DNA of 64,000 nucleotides from NCBI RefSeq assembly GCF_010389155.1, contig NC_057763.1:31850645-31914644 (forward strand), written 5' to 3'. The notes under the pieces were generated by a model. That model was not told the origin of the DNA and did not search any database. It worked only from the letters and a program-made list of their open reading frames with translations. Positions 1 through 10,833 of the stretch are shown here, in pieces. How positions within the stretch are numbered: the first letter of the stretch is position 1; the number at the start of each line of letters is the position of its first letter. This DNA comes from Erigeron canadensis (lineage: Eukaryota > Streptophyta > Magnoliopsida > Asterales > Asteraceae). Position numbers and translations under genes: made by a program.

Positions 1-473
1 TAAAATTATCATGGATTAGAGGAAAGATAAAGAGAAAAGTAAATATCTAGTGCCTGTTTTAACAAGCTATAAGTCCTAACATCATTTTTGACTTTCTAAA
101 AGGGACAAGCTATTAAGTCCTAGCATCATTATTGACTTTCTAAAAGGGTGATTGAGATAAAAATAGTTTTATCCATTTTTAAACTTTACCTAACAAAAAA
201 AAAAATGATTCCGGTGTACCGGACATGAAAACCGAACATTTATTTTGTACGAATATCTATAAATATGAAGGCTCAAACCACTTGATTTAAAGATAAAAAA
301 ATTTTGATGTTCCACCTTATTTATACATATAACTATTGTCAACTCACACCCTATATATACCCCATATATACTTTCAAAATATTTTTCTAACCCTATATAC
401 CCAAACTACCATATTTTTTATTCTTACTATTTAAACTAAAATATCTCTGACTAATATACCCATGATATTATTA
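1..473. other. AT-rich intergenic DNA with a two-copy tandem repeat
   Basis: No gene is seen. A 43/44-bp unit occurs twice in tandem at 62-104 and 105-148 (both copies contain TTGACTTTCTAAAAGGG). The rest is AT-rich sequence with no recognisable signal. Confidence 0.6.
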
Positions 474-991
474 ACTAGATTAAACCCGTACGTTGTACGG
501 GACTCATCAAGAATATAAATAAAAATAATTAATGGTTACATTATCATTCATATTTTATGATAATATAAAAAGCTATTAGATTACGATTGTAAATAGTAAA
601 ATTATAAGGTTTCAAAAATATTGATCATGGTTAAATGTTTTTCTCAATTTACATTTTCAAACTTGCATCGAGATATATCTAAGTTTAATTTAAAAAAATC
701 ATACTCATATCTGGTAATTATTAGTACTCCGTATATAACTATAACTATATAATAACAATATAATGATAATAATCATAATGATGGTTAGTAGATAAAAATA
801 CATGGAGTTTTATTTTAGTTAAGAAAAATATTAATATTAATTTTTAGTTAAATACTAAGTTTAATTTTAAAATAACCAAAAATAAGCAAAATTTATAATA
901 TTTTGACAACTAAGCAAAAATCCTAGTTGTTATCTAAAAGTGGGTGCCACATAGGAAAAAAAATATATAATCTCTTAGTTATATAGAGAGA
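474..991 (-). mobile_element. Non-autonomous Helitron, complete, minus orientation
   Basis: Read on the minus strand, the element starts with TCTCTCTATATAACTAAGAG after a host A. It ends with a perfect palindromic hairpin CCCGTACAACGTACGGG, then TTTAAT, then the terminal CTAGT followed by a host T. A 5' TC, a subterminal hairpin, a 3' CTRR-type end and insertion between A and T are the defining Helitron features. No open reading frame for RepHel is present, so the 518-bp element is non-autonomous. A short ORF at 991 is only chance. Confidence 0.75.
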
Positions 992-3277
992 TGATATTAT
1001 TTACAACATACTCCTTTCTACCCATATGTACGATAAGTACATTATATTTATTTACATTAATTTCTTTTACATTAATAACTATATTGCTACTGCAACTGTC
1101 GTCGCTACACATCACCTTGCACGGGTGTTGTAACGTCCAACCATTTTATCTTAAGTTTAAACATTGTGACATCATTTACATCACACTTTTCGTCTTAATA
1201 AAACACAATTTTGTTTAGTTCTTTTATTTCCAAAAATATAACTTTATAAAACAATGTATATTCATTTATTTTTAGAGAAATGGGTGGACGTTGATATCAA
1301 ATCAAACGTCTAAAAAATTACTTGTACCTCTAATCAAAACCTATAACTGGTACAAGTTTCATTCTCTTCAGGCATCTCAAACATCTTTTCTCATATTTTA
1401 CCTACAAAATGTTTAATAACGACGGGGTAATTAAGCTTTACGCTTAGTGAGTATATAAACTAGTATTATATAGTTGAAGCAAATTAATATAAACCATTTA
1501 TTTCTATTATATAGTTGAAATTAATATAAACCGTTTATTTTTATTTTTCCACGATACAAACATTAAATCAACCAATACCAATCAACATAAAAACCTCAGT
1601 ATCAATCATGTATAAGTTATCATAGTAATTAACTAACATAACCACTCATGTTAACATTAACTTCATCGTGGGCCCACGTCTAACTTATCTTGTCATATGA
1701 CAACGGATTTCACGATAGCCCCATCATCACAACGGCTTTCACGATAGCCCAATCGTCACAACAATTTTAACGATAGCCCAATCGTTTTCAAACGGCTTTA
1801 ACGATAGCCCAATCGTTTGCATGCAATATTGACACATATACTCGCAATCACTTGATATATCATATTTGACAAGCAATCATTTCCATTTTAATCAATATAA
1901 CTCAAAACATTCATCTAACACAATTATATTCTCTAACTCGTCACGTATATCGTATATGGCAACTATAAACCAAACTATCACATTACAGATAAATCCGACT
2001 TATATTTCTTTTGCATATATAATAATAGTTTATATACTCACCTAACAACGGTTATTCTGTCTAACTGACTAGCTATAATAACTCCACACTCAAACCGAAG
2101 TTATCTTATTTGAAATATGAGTAATCGTCTCATACGGTTGTCTTCGAACATGCATAGGAATCGCTCACTAAACTACTTCAATTCTTTGTATTTTTGTTTT
2201 AAGTTATTTCTTCTTCTTGTTAAAACTTTAGACAGCCTTTATTGTAAGGAGGGATCGAGGTAAATGGAAATGTAATTGTGTCATATGAAAGTCGGTTCTT
2301 AATATATCTATATACTATATGACCACTTCCTTTGTATGATTGTATCTAAGTATCTTTCTTAGTCACCTAACTCACATAATTTTCCTTTTTATCCCAAGGC
2401 TGCTTAGACGATCCCGAGTGTGCTTTTAGCATTGTTGGAACATGACTAAGCAATTTTGCTCACTCCTCAACTGCCATGTGTCCACCTCTTTCTGTTTTGG
2501 CCGATTATCTTTGTTTTCCACAGTTCGTATAAATTGTTTGTTTATTTATAGTTTGTTATAGTAAAAAACTTATACTTGTATACTACTAGTATTAATTTTA
2601 TAATTTAATTAGAGTTATATTCGTTAGTCTATCGTCGATCCATCTACTTTTCGTTATTTCATATTATTTTTAGTAATATAAAAATATCTTGAAATTTGGG
2701 ATGTTACATGTGTCTTTTCAATTTGCTGTACGTAAAAATGAAAAAATAAATTAGAGAGTGAGAAAAAGAAAAAAGGCCATTCAAATTCTCTACCTTTTTA
2801 AGCTATAATAATGAATACATAAACGTATATTCGTATTTTCAAACTATGATTCTATGGATGGACAAATTAATTTTCGTATCTTTAGCGGTTATATAACTTG
2901 GTTTTAAATAAAATAAAATAAGTATTAAAGTAAAATAAATAAAATAATAAGTTTATATTCACTGAAAATCACCATGTATCATGAAAATCATTATGTATCA
3001 ATTGTTTCATGAATCTCCATGCATCAATTTAACAATAATTAAAGGGTCAAAATCTTATTTTACTTTAATATATACTCGTATTTCTTTTACATTATCCAAC
3101 CCTAACTAACTTAGTTATATTAGTCATTATATATTCTTAATCAAAAGTGGTCTTTATATTCTTACTCGTGGGTGTGAAACTTCCCCCAATACTGTGGGGC
3201 CAACGCGTTGACTTCGTCGTTGTTTCTTACTCTGGTCCAATGCCCCGTTTGCATGTTGTATTGATCCAAAATTCCTC
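992..3277. other. Intergenic DNA upstream of the HMA gene, with short tandem repeats
   Basis: No gene is supported. A duplicated unit of about 38-42 bp containing TTATATAGTTGAA...AATATAAACC lies at about 1465-1545, and a four-copy 29-31-bp repeat at 1701-1820 is listed separately. The rest is AT-rich. Confidence 0.5.
1701..1820. repeat. Four-copy minisatellite, unit about 30 bp
   Basis: Four imperfect tandem copies of a unit with the core CGATAGCCCAATCGT are seen at about 1701, 1730, 1759 and 1789. Inside each unit, CGAT...ATCG makes a short palindrome. No coding potential. Confidence 0.75.
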
Positions 3278-3278
3278 T

Positions 3279-3290
3279 ATATATAAATAG
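3279..3290 (+). promoter_or_regulatory. TATA box of the HMA-domain gene
   Basis: TATATATAAATA lies about 120 bp before the ATG at 3411. It fits a start of transcription about 30 bp downstream and a leader of about 90-100 nt. The leader holds a short CACACACA run. Confidence 0.5.
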
Positions 3291-3410
3291 TCAAATACCA
3301 CCCTCACTCGTATTCTTAAATCTTCTAATTAATCTAGTGTGTTTAGTGTAAGAGGCAATACAAAACACACACACACGTACTGCTTATATTATCGCAAATC
3401 TTATACCAAA

Positions 3411-4012
3411 ATGGCAAAGGTAATTAATTAAATACATAAGTACGTACGTATTAGAAGTTCAAGTTTTGATTATGTTATGCATTATTCAAATAATTATAAT
3501 ATGAATAATTTGGTTGTTTTTATAGCAAAAGATTGTAGTGAAGGTGACCATGAACTGCGAGAAGAAATCTCGTAAGGCTTTGAAGATTGCGGTTGGTCTT
3601 TTTGGTAAGATCGTATTTCAACTCGTTACTAATAATTTTGTCTAAATTACGAATATATATTTATATTATACATTTGAGCTAGTTGAGCAATAATTTTGTC
3701 TAACTAATAAATCGACGAATATATATATATAAAACAGGAGTGGAGTCCGTGTCGTTTGATGGATCAGAAAAAGACAAGATAGTGGTGATTGGTGAAGGAA
3801 CCGACCCGGTTGAGCTAACAAAGTTGCTAAGGAAAGGTGTTGGATATACTCATTTGGTTAGTGTCGGTCCCGTCGAAGAGAAGAAACCTGAAGTTAACGA
3901 AACGACGAATCCCACGATCCTGCCTTTGCAAATTAATCCTTACCAATATTGCTATAATGGTTATGGCATGCCCTACTACTATTGTTATGAACTACGAGAT
4001 TTCATCAACTAA
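3411..4012 (+). CDS. Small HMA-domain protein (HIPP-like), three exons, intact
   Basis: Exons 3411-3419, 3526-3604 and 3738-4012 join in frame to a 120-aa protein starting MAKQKIVVKVTMNCEKKSRK. All introns are GT-AG. The first exon has only three codons, which is typical of this family. The fold signature is a single HMA (heavy-metal-associated) domain of about 70 residues, from KIVVKVTMNC to the LVSVGPVEEKK strand. The metal-binding CxxC is absent (NCEKKS in its place), so metal binding is doubtful. The C-terminus is a tyrosine-rich tail ending DFIN with no CaaX box, so isoprenylation is not predicted. HIPP-like and Pik-like HMA proteins are small cytosolic or membrane-associated proteins, some of which are targets of pathogen effectors. 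A related copy lies 6.3 kb downstream. Family assignment is firm; cellular role is unknown. Confidence 0.85.
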
Positions 4013-5943
4013 TACATAAATCAGAACACATTTGTAGCTTAATTTTTTTAGTTTCAAATTGTTAATTAGTTGCTTAATATATATATATAAGTGATTTGTA
4101 AAACATTTGAAAACCGGCAATGTCGACCCGCCTATAATCCGTCTTGAAGACAATACATGAATTCTAAGGCAATGTCGTCCAGACATACCCAATAGATCGA
4201 TTAATTAGCTTTTGCATAAATAATTACATAGAAATGGCTGTGATATAAATATTTTTGTGATATAATTATTTTTGTTGGTCTAATATATATGGAGCATATA
4301 TAAATGAAAATTTTTGAAATTTTGTACTAGTATCCTCTGGCTATAATTAATTATACAGTGTATAACTACTTCACTTGACTAATGCTCATAAATTCTTTCT
4401 TCTGGTTTAAAAAAGAGAATTAATATTTGTATCACAAAAATTAACCATACAATATAATTATTAAAATATATTATATAATTCAGTAAAAGTAAAACATATT
4501 TATGAGAAATAAATTAAAAATTATGATAAGAATATCACCCTTTTAGAAAATGCAATTTATAATAAGAAGTGAATATGTGAACCCATAATATATAAATTAT
4601 CAAAATATATTATAGTAATGGATTTTATTCCAATTAACAGATTCCAGACAACCTATAACCTATTTGATACTAAAAGATATGTCGATCTCATGATATAAAA
4701 TTGTTGTTATTTCTTCCAATTGTTACCATTATCAATCAACTATATATTAAAAAAAAATTCGACATGTTGGCCATAAGTAACAGGCAACTGAAGTTTAAAG
4801 AAACTTATTAATAATTTGGATATATAGTTAGCTTTAATTTTATAAAATAAATGTTAACTAATTAGATAATTAACTACTTCCAATTAATCGTTATCAATCT
4901 TCTTTTTTCTCGAGGACATTTATCACTGGATTTGTAAAAAATCAAGGTTTTGAAGCAATTTTCTTGCCATTGTACCTACATATAAATGGTTTAATTTTCG
5001 TGTTTCATTTATAAACGTGCACAAGAGAATGGTTTAACAATTTGGATTTCATTTTTAATTTTTTTTTTTTAACGGCAAATTTGGGCTCAACGGCATGTCT
5101 TTTCATATACCCAACTTTGATTTCAGAGGAAACTTATTGTAGGAAAACCCATGTCTCCATTCGTGGAAACATTTTGCTCACACCAGGACTTGAACCAAGG
5201 ACCCTTTAATATTAATAAAAACATTGATAAAGTTACAAATATTTTGTGTTTTATACTTACAAAATATGAAATATTAAAGGTGATAGGGACTCAAGACTTA
5301 ATAATTTTATCTTTGAGTGGAAACATTATTTCGGTTTAAACGGTTTAGCCGGTTTAGACCAAACCGTGCCCATCCCTACAAGGAGGATTTGGCATTACCT
5401 CGCGGTCCTCACCAGCATTAATTTGAGATATCAGAAATCACTACCATCGTTTCTTTCTTCTTTTTTCTTTTTTTAATTCTAAAAATGCTCTTCCTTAAGG
5501 ATGTCAGTCATGATGTCATACGTGATACAGTATATGATTGTCGTCAAACAAACACCCACGCGTTTTTTTAGTTACAAAGCGTTCATGCATGATTCAAAGA
5601 TTAAAAGTTCTTGTACGAATGTATACGACAAAAGAGAATGTTGGAGAATAGTTAGGGACGTCCCACTTGACTAATTTTTAGGATTATTGGTTTCTAATCT
5701 TGTTTTTTTTTTTTTTTTTTTTACTTTAAGAAAGACTACTGATGGCAACCGCGTATGCAAAGTCCGCAGCCATGTTACCAAAATTCGTTTTATATCAATT
5801 TTCTCAAGTAATAAAAAGTTTAGAAATTAATGTTTATCAAAATATAAGATCTGAATTAAACATGGTCCCTAACTCCGTATGGATCAGACATGAGTGTTGG
5901 TACGTTCGTACACAAATAACACAAACGCAAACACTTAGTTAAT
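4013..5943. other. AT-rich intergenic DNA
   Basis: No gene is supported. It holds a SINE-like fragment (5060-5215), an uninterrupted poly-T run of about 20 bases at 5703-5722, and otherwise AT-rich sequence. The short ORFs here have no recognisable domain. Confidence 0.5.
5060..5215 (-). mobile_element. SINE-like or other short retroelement fragment
   Basis: The sequence CAGGACTTGAACCAAGGACC at 5183-5202, read in reverse, gives GGTTCAAGTCCTG, which resembles a tRNA/SINE B box. A poly-T run at 5060-5070 corresponds to a poly-A tail on the minus strand. The A box was not identified with confidence, so the class is uncertain. Confidence 0.35.
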
Positions 5944-6315
5944 TAGAATTTATGCCAAAGTACTTTTTTCATCCCTATGGTTTTTCGAATAAGCATTTTT
6001 CATCATCGCTGTTAACTTTTGGCTAAAATCATCCCTGTGGTTTGCATTTTGTCCCTGCCGTTATAACTTTGCCGTTAACCCCCTCACATGCAAGTCACGG
6101 AGGGGCATTTTCGTCTTTTCATAGAGTTAAGTGCAAAAATCGTCCATGTGGTTTATGTTTTTTGCATTTTTCGTATTCGCCGTTAACAAATCCAGGAAAA
6201 ACTTTCAAAAAAAACATAAAATTACAGTACCAATTTAAACCAAATAAAACAAAAACTTATATGTTTACATTTGAGGATCTGCTCAATCACTATCAAATGC
6301 AAACATGTACATACA

Positions 6316-6633
6316 ATGTTTTAAATACCGGTTGTATTATCCGTAATACAGGTATCGGAGGGTACTCCGGTACAACTATTTCTGATATTTTCGGTAATAC
6401 CGTTCCGGTACTTCACAATTTAAACTTTTTGAATTTTTTTAAAAATTATTTTTATAATATTTTAATGTTATTTTTTGTAATTTGCGAACTTTCTTGTATT
6501 TTGTTATAAAGTACTTATTTGGTTTTTTTAGTGAATTATAATTATATTTTGACTATTTTCGTTAAATTGTAGTAAGTTTTATAACATTTTCTAAAAAAAT
6601 AAAATAAATTAAATTAGTTGTACCGGCCGGTAC
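6316..6633 (+). mobile_element. Fragment of an interspersed repeat shared with 35.1-35.5 kb
   Basis: From TTTTAAATACCGG onward, this stretch is homologous to the reverse complement of 35090-35523. Both contain several TACCGG/CCGGTA motifs at the end and a middle with TTTTAATGTTATTTTTTGT and TTATAATTRTATTTTGAC. It is cut at 6633 by the solo LTR. The superfamily is not clear. The ORF of 155 aa that crosses the MULE arm and this repeat is not a gene. Confidence 0.6.
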
Positions 6634-9151
6634 TGTAACACCCCAACAAGGCGGAATCATGAGGGTTATACAAATAGCACAACACGACATGGAAATTATG
6701 TAGAGCAAAGCTAAATGCATAAATAGGATTCAATAATCCGTTCAATCATTTAAGAATACAAGTACGAGCTCATACATAAACATAACCCTTAGTCGGGATA
6801 ATGAATCACGGATCCATGAAAAGGTCCAAGTCCAATCCTAGCATCCAACGAGACTTCCAATACATCTTTAATCCACATATTCACCTGAAAAGTGTACTAA
6901 AACGCATCAACATAAAGTTGGTGAGTTCGTAGGGACAAGTATTAGGAAACAAGTGTCGGGATAACAACCGTTTAACCTTGATATAAACATAACTAGATCA
7001 TTAAATGATCATATAACCTTGAAACCTTGATTTGGATCGATAAACGATCACATAACCTTGAAACCTTGATTGGGTCATTATATGATCTCATAATTGGGAT
7101 CGTTAAACGATCCCCAAGCCTTGAAAACTTGATTGAATCATTTAATGAACCCCATAACCTTGATACAAACGCATAAAAATCATACAACCTTCATTTACAT
7201 TTCAATCGAACACATAACCTTGATAACATAGCCAAACAATCACACAACCTTGATTCACAAAGAAAACGAACACATAACCTTAATAAACTAGCCAAACGAT
7301 CATAGAACCTTGATTCACAAGCAAACGAACACATAACCTTGATAACATAGCCAAACAATCATACAACCTTGATTCACAAAGAAAACGAACACATAACCTT
7401 GATAAACTAGCCAAACGATCATACAGCCTTGATTTACAACTAAACGAACACATAACGATCATACATCCTTGATTGGACAGATAAACGATCCCATAACCAT
7501 AATTTGATCAATAATTGATCATTTAACCTTGATACGAACATATAACGATCATACCACCGATGAAACACCATGTACCTACACTTCGTACGACTCTGCATTC
7601 AAAGAACCTTCGATGCTTATATATAGGGTCATCCGCAGCCTTCCCACCACATCTCCAATTCTTTGAATGCATCATCGTCTTCCATGTATGTACAAGTATC
7701 ATAATCTCAATAAACATTCATAACCACAAGCATAATCAATTGAGTAACAAGTCTATACTTCAATCGAACAATCAATCAATCCACCAACAAGCGAACAAGG
7801 ATGTACACTTTTCAACCTAAATCTCAATTGAGTAGGGAAGGTTATGAAACTCACCTTGATCAGCAAAAGCAAGCTAATTTCGGGTTAGATTTGAGTTATA
7901 AACGCTCAACAACCGGCACGTAATCACCACCTATCAAAGTATATCACATTATCATCATTTTTAACTCTAAACCCTAAACAAGTTGGTCTAGTTAGTTTAA
8001 GTCTAGTCACAAACCCACAAACGCTTCAACCACCTTCCCGGGCATGAACAAGACACTTTGACTCGGCATTTTTATAAATGGACAAGGATTCAGCCCCAAA
8101 AGGATTATACCATGAAAAAGTAGACTTTCTCACGATTCTAACGATAGGTCATATGACTCGATTGGACTTACGGATCAAAAGTTATAAGCGTTTAAAAACT
8201 GACGAAAATCGCAGCGCGAGAAGCACAAGTGCCTCGCGGCGCGACCCCAGGACCTCACAGCGCGATTCAGACCCCTGTGACACTCATTTGATCGAATTTT
8301 AGCCCTTCTCGACGCTAGGAAGCTCACTCCCGACGCAATTTAGTCCCGTTCAGCTCAAGCACGACCCAAACACCTTCCAAACACCATTTTTGACTTCCAA
8401 AATGATTTGTGATGATCCAAAAACCCATTTTTTATGCATTGCTAGACTTAAATAAACATAACCCATCGCATAAACTCAAATCATAACATCTAATCCATGT
8501 CTTAATTTTCCCAATCCATATCAAGAACACCAAAACCGTAATTTTGACCTAATTGAAGCTTGAGCCCGATTTTGATCAAGGAACTCATGGGTTCGACTTA
8601 GGAACATGATTACAAGCATACGATGATTATTTGAAATAGATTTGACTTACCAAAGCCTTCACCAAAGTGTTAAACCCGTTTTTGACCCAAAAGTGAAGAT
8701 TTCTTGCACCTTGAAGCTCAAACTTTTGATATGTTGTTAAGATGATGATGAAAACCCCTAACAAATTCTTGCTTGAAACATAACTTTTGTGTATTAAATT
8801 CTAGAGAGAGAGTGTAAGAAAGTTGGTGTTCTTGCAATAAAGATAGTGAGAGTTATGGATAGAATGAGATGATTGGTGGAAGAATATTGGTGGAGATAAG
8901 GTTGGGTTGGGTCATGGGTAAGGGTATGGGTATGGGTTAGCCTATGGATTACCCACAACCACAATACTAGATAGATTATACCTTGACTAACATCAACATC
9001 CAAACTAAAACGATTAATCGACCTTGATTAGTACCTTGAACACAAATTAAACCACGAACAAAGTCGATCGTACATTTCTTGTTTAATATAAATTAGTCAA
9101 ACGTACTTATATTTAACGGGTCAAATTAAGTCAAATTTCACGAACGTTACA
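6634..9151. mobile_element. Solo LTR, probably Ty3/gypsy, about 2.5 kb
   Basis: It begins TGTAACACCCC at 6634 and ends CGTTACA at 9151, so the ends are the TG...CA inverted TGTAAC/GTTACA expected of an LTR. The flanks are GGTAC (6629-6633) and TGTAC (9152-9156), a 5-bp duplication with one mismatch. Inside are a 60-bp minisatellite (7200-7460), a GC-rich patch (8210-8330, GCGGCGCGACC), and no gag or pol coding. A lone LTR is the usual product of recombination between the two LTRs of a full element. Size and the TGTAACACCCC start suggest Ty3/gypsy, but this is an inference. Confidence 0.65.
7000..7520. repeat. Minisatellite of about 60 bp inside the solo LTR
   Basis: Four to five close copies lie at about 7208-7460, spaced 59-60 bp, each with CGAACACATAACCTT and GCCAAACRATCA. 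More diverged copies with CATAACCTTGA extend to 7000 on the left and 7520 on the right. The cysteine/arginine-rich minus-strand ORFs here are translations of this repeat and not genes. Confidence 0.75.
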
Positions 9152-9477
9152 TGTACTAAATTGGATCCTCATATGTAGGTGTATATATAGGTTTTTGATT
9201 TGAGTTTGTTTTGGTTTTTGATTAAATTTTTGTTTGGAGGTTTGTTAAATACAAGGATGAAAAATGCAAAAACGACAAACCATAAGGACGAAATTTGCAC
9301 TTAACTATAGGGACAAATGGGTGAAAAGACATATATGCCCCTCACGTGCAGGGTTAACAGATCCAAGGAAGAAATGCAAACCACAGGGACAATTTTAGCC
9401 AAAAGTTAACGGCGATAATTTAAAGTGCTTATATGAAAAACCACAGGGACGAAAAAAGTACTTTGGCCTAAAATTTA

Positions 9478-10280
9478 ATTTGTATCTATGTCCGTTCGTT
9501 TAATTTTAGTAAAACAAACTCACAAACACGATCACTTAAAATCTTATATGAAATAATTTGTGTTAGTTAGTTCGTTTAGGTTAACTGAACATATATAAGA
9601 ACATGAACTATTAGCTAGGTTATATTTTTGTTCGATAGTTGTTATAAGAATTACTTTTGTTGGATGATTGGTTATAAAAATTTGAGAAAAGTTTGATACC
9701 TTTGAAAGCTTAAAAATTAATAATTTTATTTTGGAGCTTGTATGAATATATAAAAAGAGATCCTTGATGGAATTATAACTAGCATTGTGACATTAGCATC
9801 ACTTTTTAATTGACATTATTATAACTGGGCTTACAGCTATGAACTATATAACACAAATTGGACTAACTTTTGGGCCCTCAGGGTATGGTTCGTGTTTACT
9901 TGAGCAGCCTGCATAGATTCGTCTGGCTTTGCTTGTTGGTCTACACCCAAATCGAACTCTAAAATGGATATTCAAATACTTGTAGTAATAAAAAGGTATG
10001 AATAAGAAAGACTGAAAGAGGTCATAGACTTACGTGGAAGGCTTCCCTTTCATGGGCCATGGCATTGACGTTGTAGTCGTTTATGTATTATTTTGACCCA
10101 TTACAACCTTAATTTAAGAACCGTCTATAAATACCTTTAAATCTTAATTATCACTCATTCTCAAGTCTCAACTACACTCTTGAGTCCTATTAATCTAGTT
10201 GTTCTCGTAAGAGAGGTAATACGAAACATACCCATACACACACTACTCTATATTGTCAATTCGTTACAACATTCGTGTAA
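9478..10280 (+). other. Intergenic DNA and upstream region of the HMA pseudogene
   Basis: No gene is seen. CTATAAATACC at 10124-10134 is a good TATA box about 150 bp before the ATG at 10281. The leader contains GTAAGAGAGGTAATACGAAAC, similar to GTAAGAGGCAATACAAAAC in front of the intact HMA gene, so promoter and leader were copied with the gene. Confidence 0.5.
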
Positions 10281-10833
10281 ATGGCAAAGGTGAGTAGTTA
10301 GATACACTTGGTTAGACGTTTAAGTTGTATATGTACGTTTTGCGCTTATTTAAATCCGCTAATCTAATTACTTCTATATATTTAATCATTTTTGCAGCAA
10401 AAGATTGTGGTGAAGGTGACCATGAACTGCCCGAAGTAACGTAGTAAGGCTTTGAAGATTGTAGTTAGTCTTTTTGGTAAAATCATTTTTTGTAATACTT
10501 GTCTAATGAATTGTTTTAACAAACGATTGAATGTCGCATTAATAGATATGTGAAAGAGTTTCCAAATACTGTTTAGCTAAAGCAATGAATTAAACAGGAG
10601 TCGAGTCCGTGTCTTTTGTTGGATCAGATAAAGACCGGATAGAAGTGACTGGTGAAGAGATGAACTCGATTGACCTAACAAAGTTGCTAAGGGAAGGTGT
10701 TGGATTCACCGAGCTGGTTAGTGTTGGTCCAGTGGAAGAGAAGGCCAAGGAAACGAAGCCAACAATTGTCCCTTGGCAAATGAATCCGTACGGGTACTAT
10801 TTTAATGGCTATGGCATGCCCCACTACTATTAA
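10281..10833 (+). pseudogene. HMA-domain (HIPP-like) gene copy with a nonsense codon
   Basis: The exon layout is the same as in the 3.4-kb gene: 10281-10289, 10398-10476 and 10598-10833, with all GT-AG sites kept and exon 2 exactly the same length (79 bp). In exon 2 the frame reads QKIVVKVTMNCPK and then TAA (10437-10439), where the intact copy has a lysine codon; after it RSKALKIVVSLFG continues in the same frame. Without the stop the product would be 107 aa, ending in the conserved GYGMPHYY. Exon 3 encodes a coherent HMA second half (VESVSFVGSDKDRIEVTGEE). Only one disabling change is visible, so the loss is recent, or it is an allele or sequencing error. No in-frame ATG early in exon 3 would rescue it. 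Confidence 0.8.

Larger units (their letters stand above)
5944..9477. mobile_element. Mutator-like (MULE-type) TIR element with nested insertions
   Basis: The left arm starts TGCCAAAGTACTTTTTTCAT at 5953. The right arm, read in reverse from 9468, starts GGCCAAAGTACTTTTTTCGT. The two arms (about 5953-6200 and 9238-9468) stay alignable for some 230 bp, with GTTAACTTTTGGCTAAAAT shared exactly. The flanks are 9-bp near-identical duplications, TAGAATTTA (5944-5952) and TAAAATTTA (9469-9477), as expected for Mutator-type insertion. No transposase reading frame is present. The interior carries part of another repeat family (6316-6633) and a solo LTR (6634-9151). Confidence 0.75.

Noticed and set aside
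6042..6509. 155-aa ORF
   Set aside because: It spans the MULE-type TIR arm and an unrelated repeat, with no domain.
7200..7460. Regular 60-bp spaced repeats that could be taken for a CRISPR array
   Set aside because: The whole 60-bp unit is repeated with drift; there are no unique spacers, and the host is a plant nucleus.
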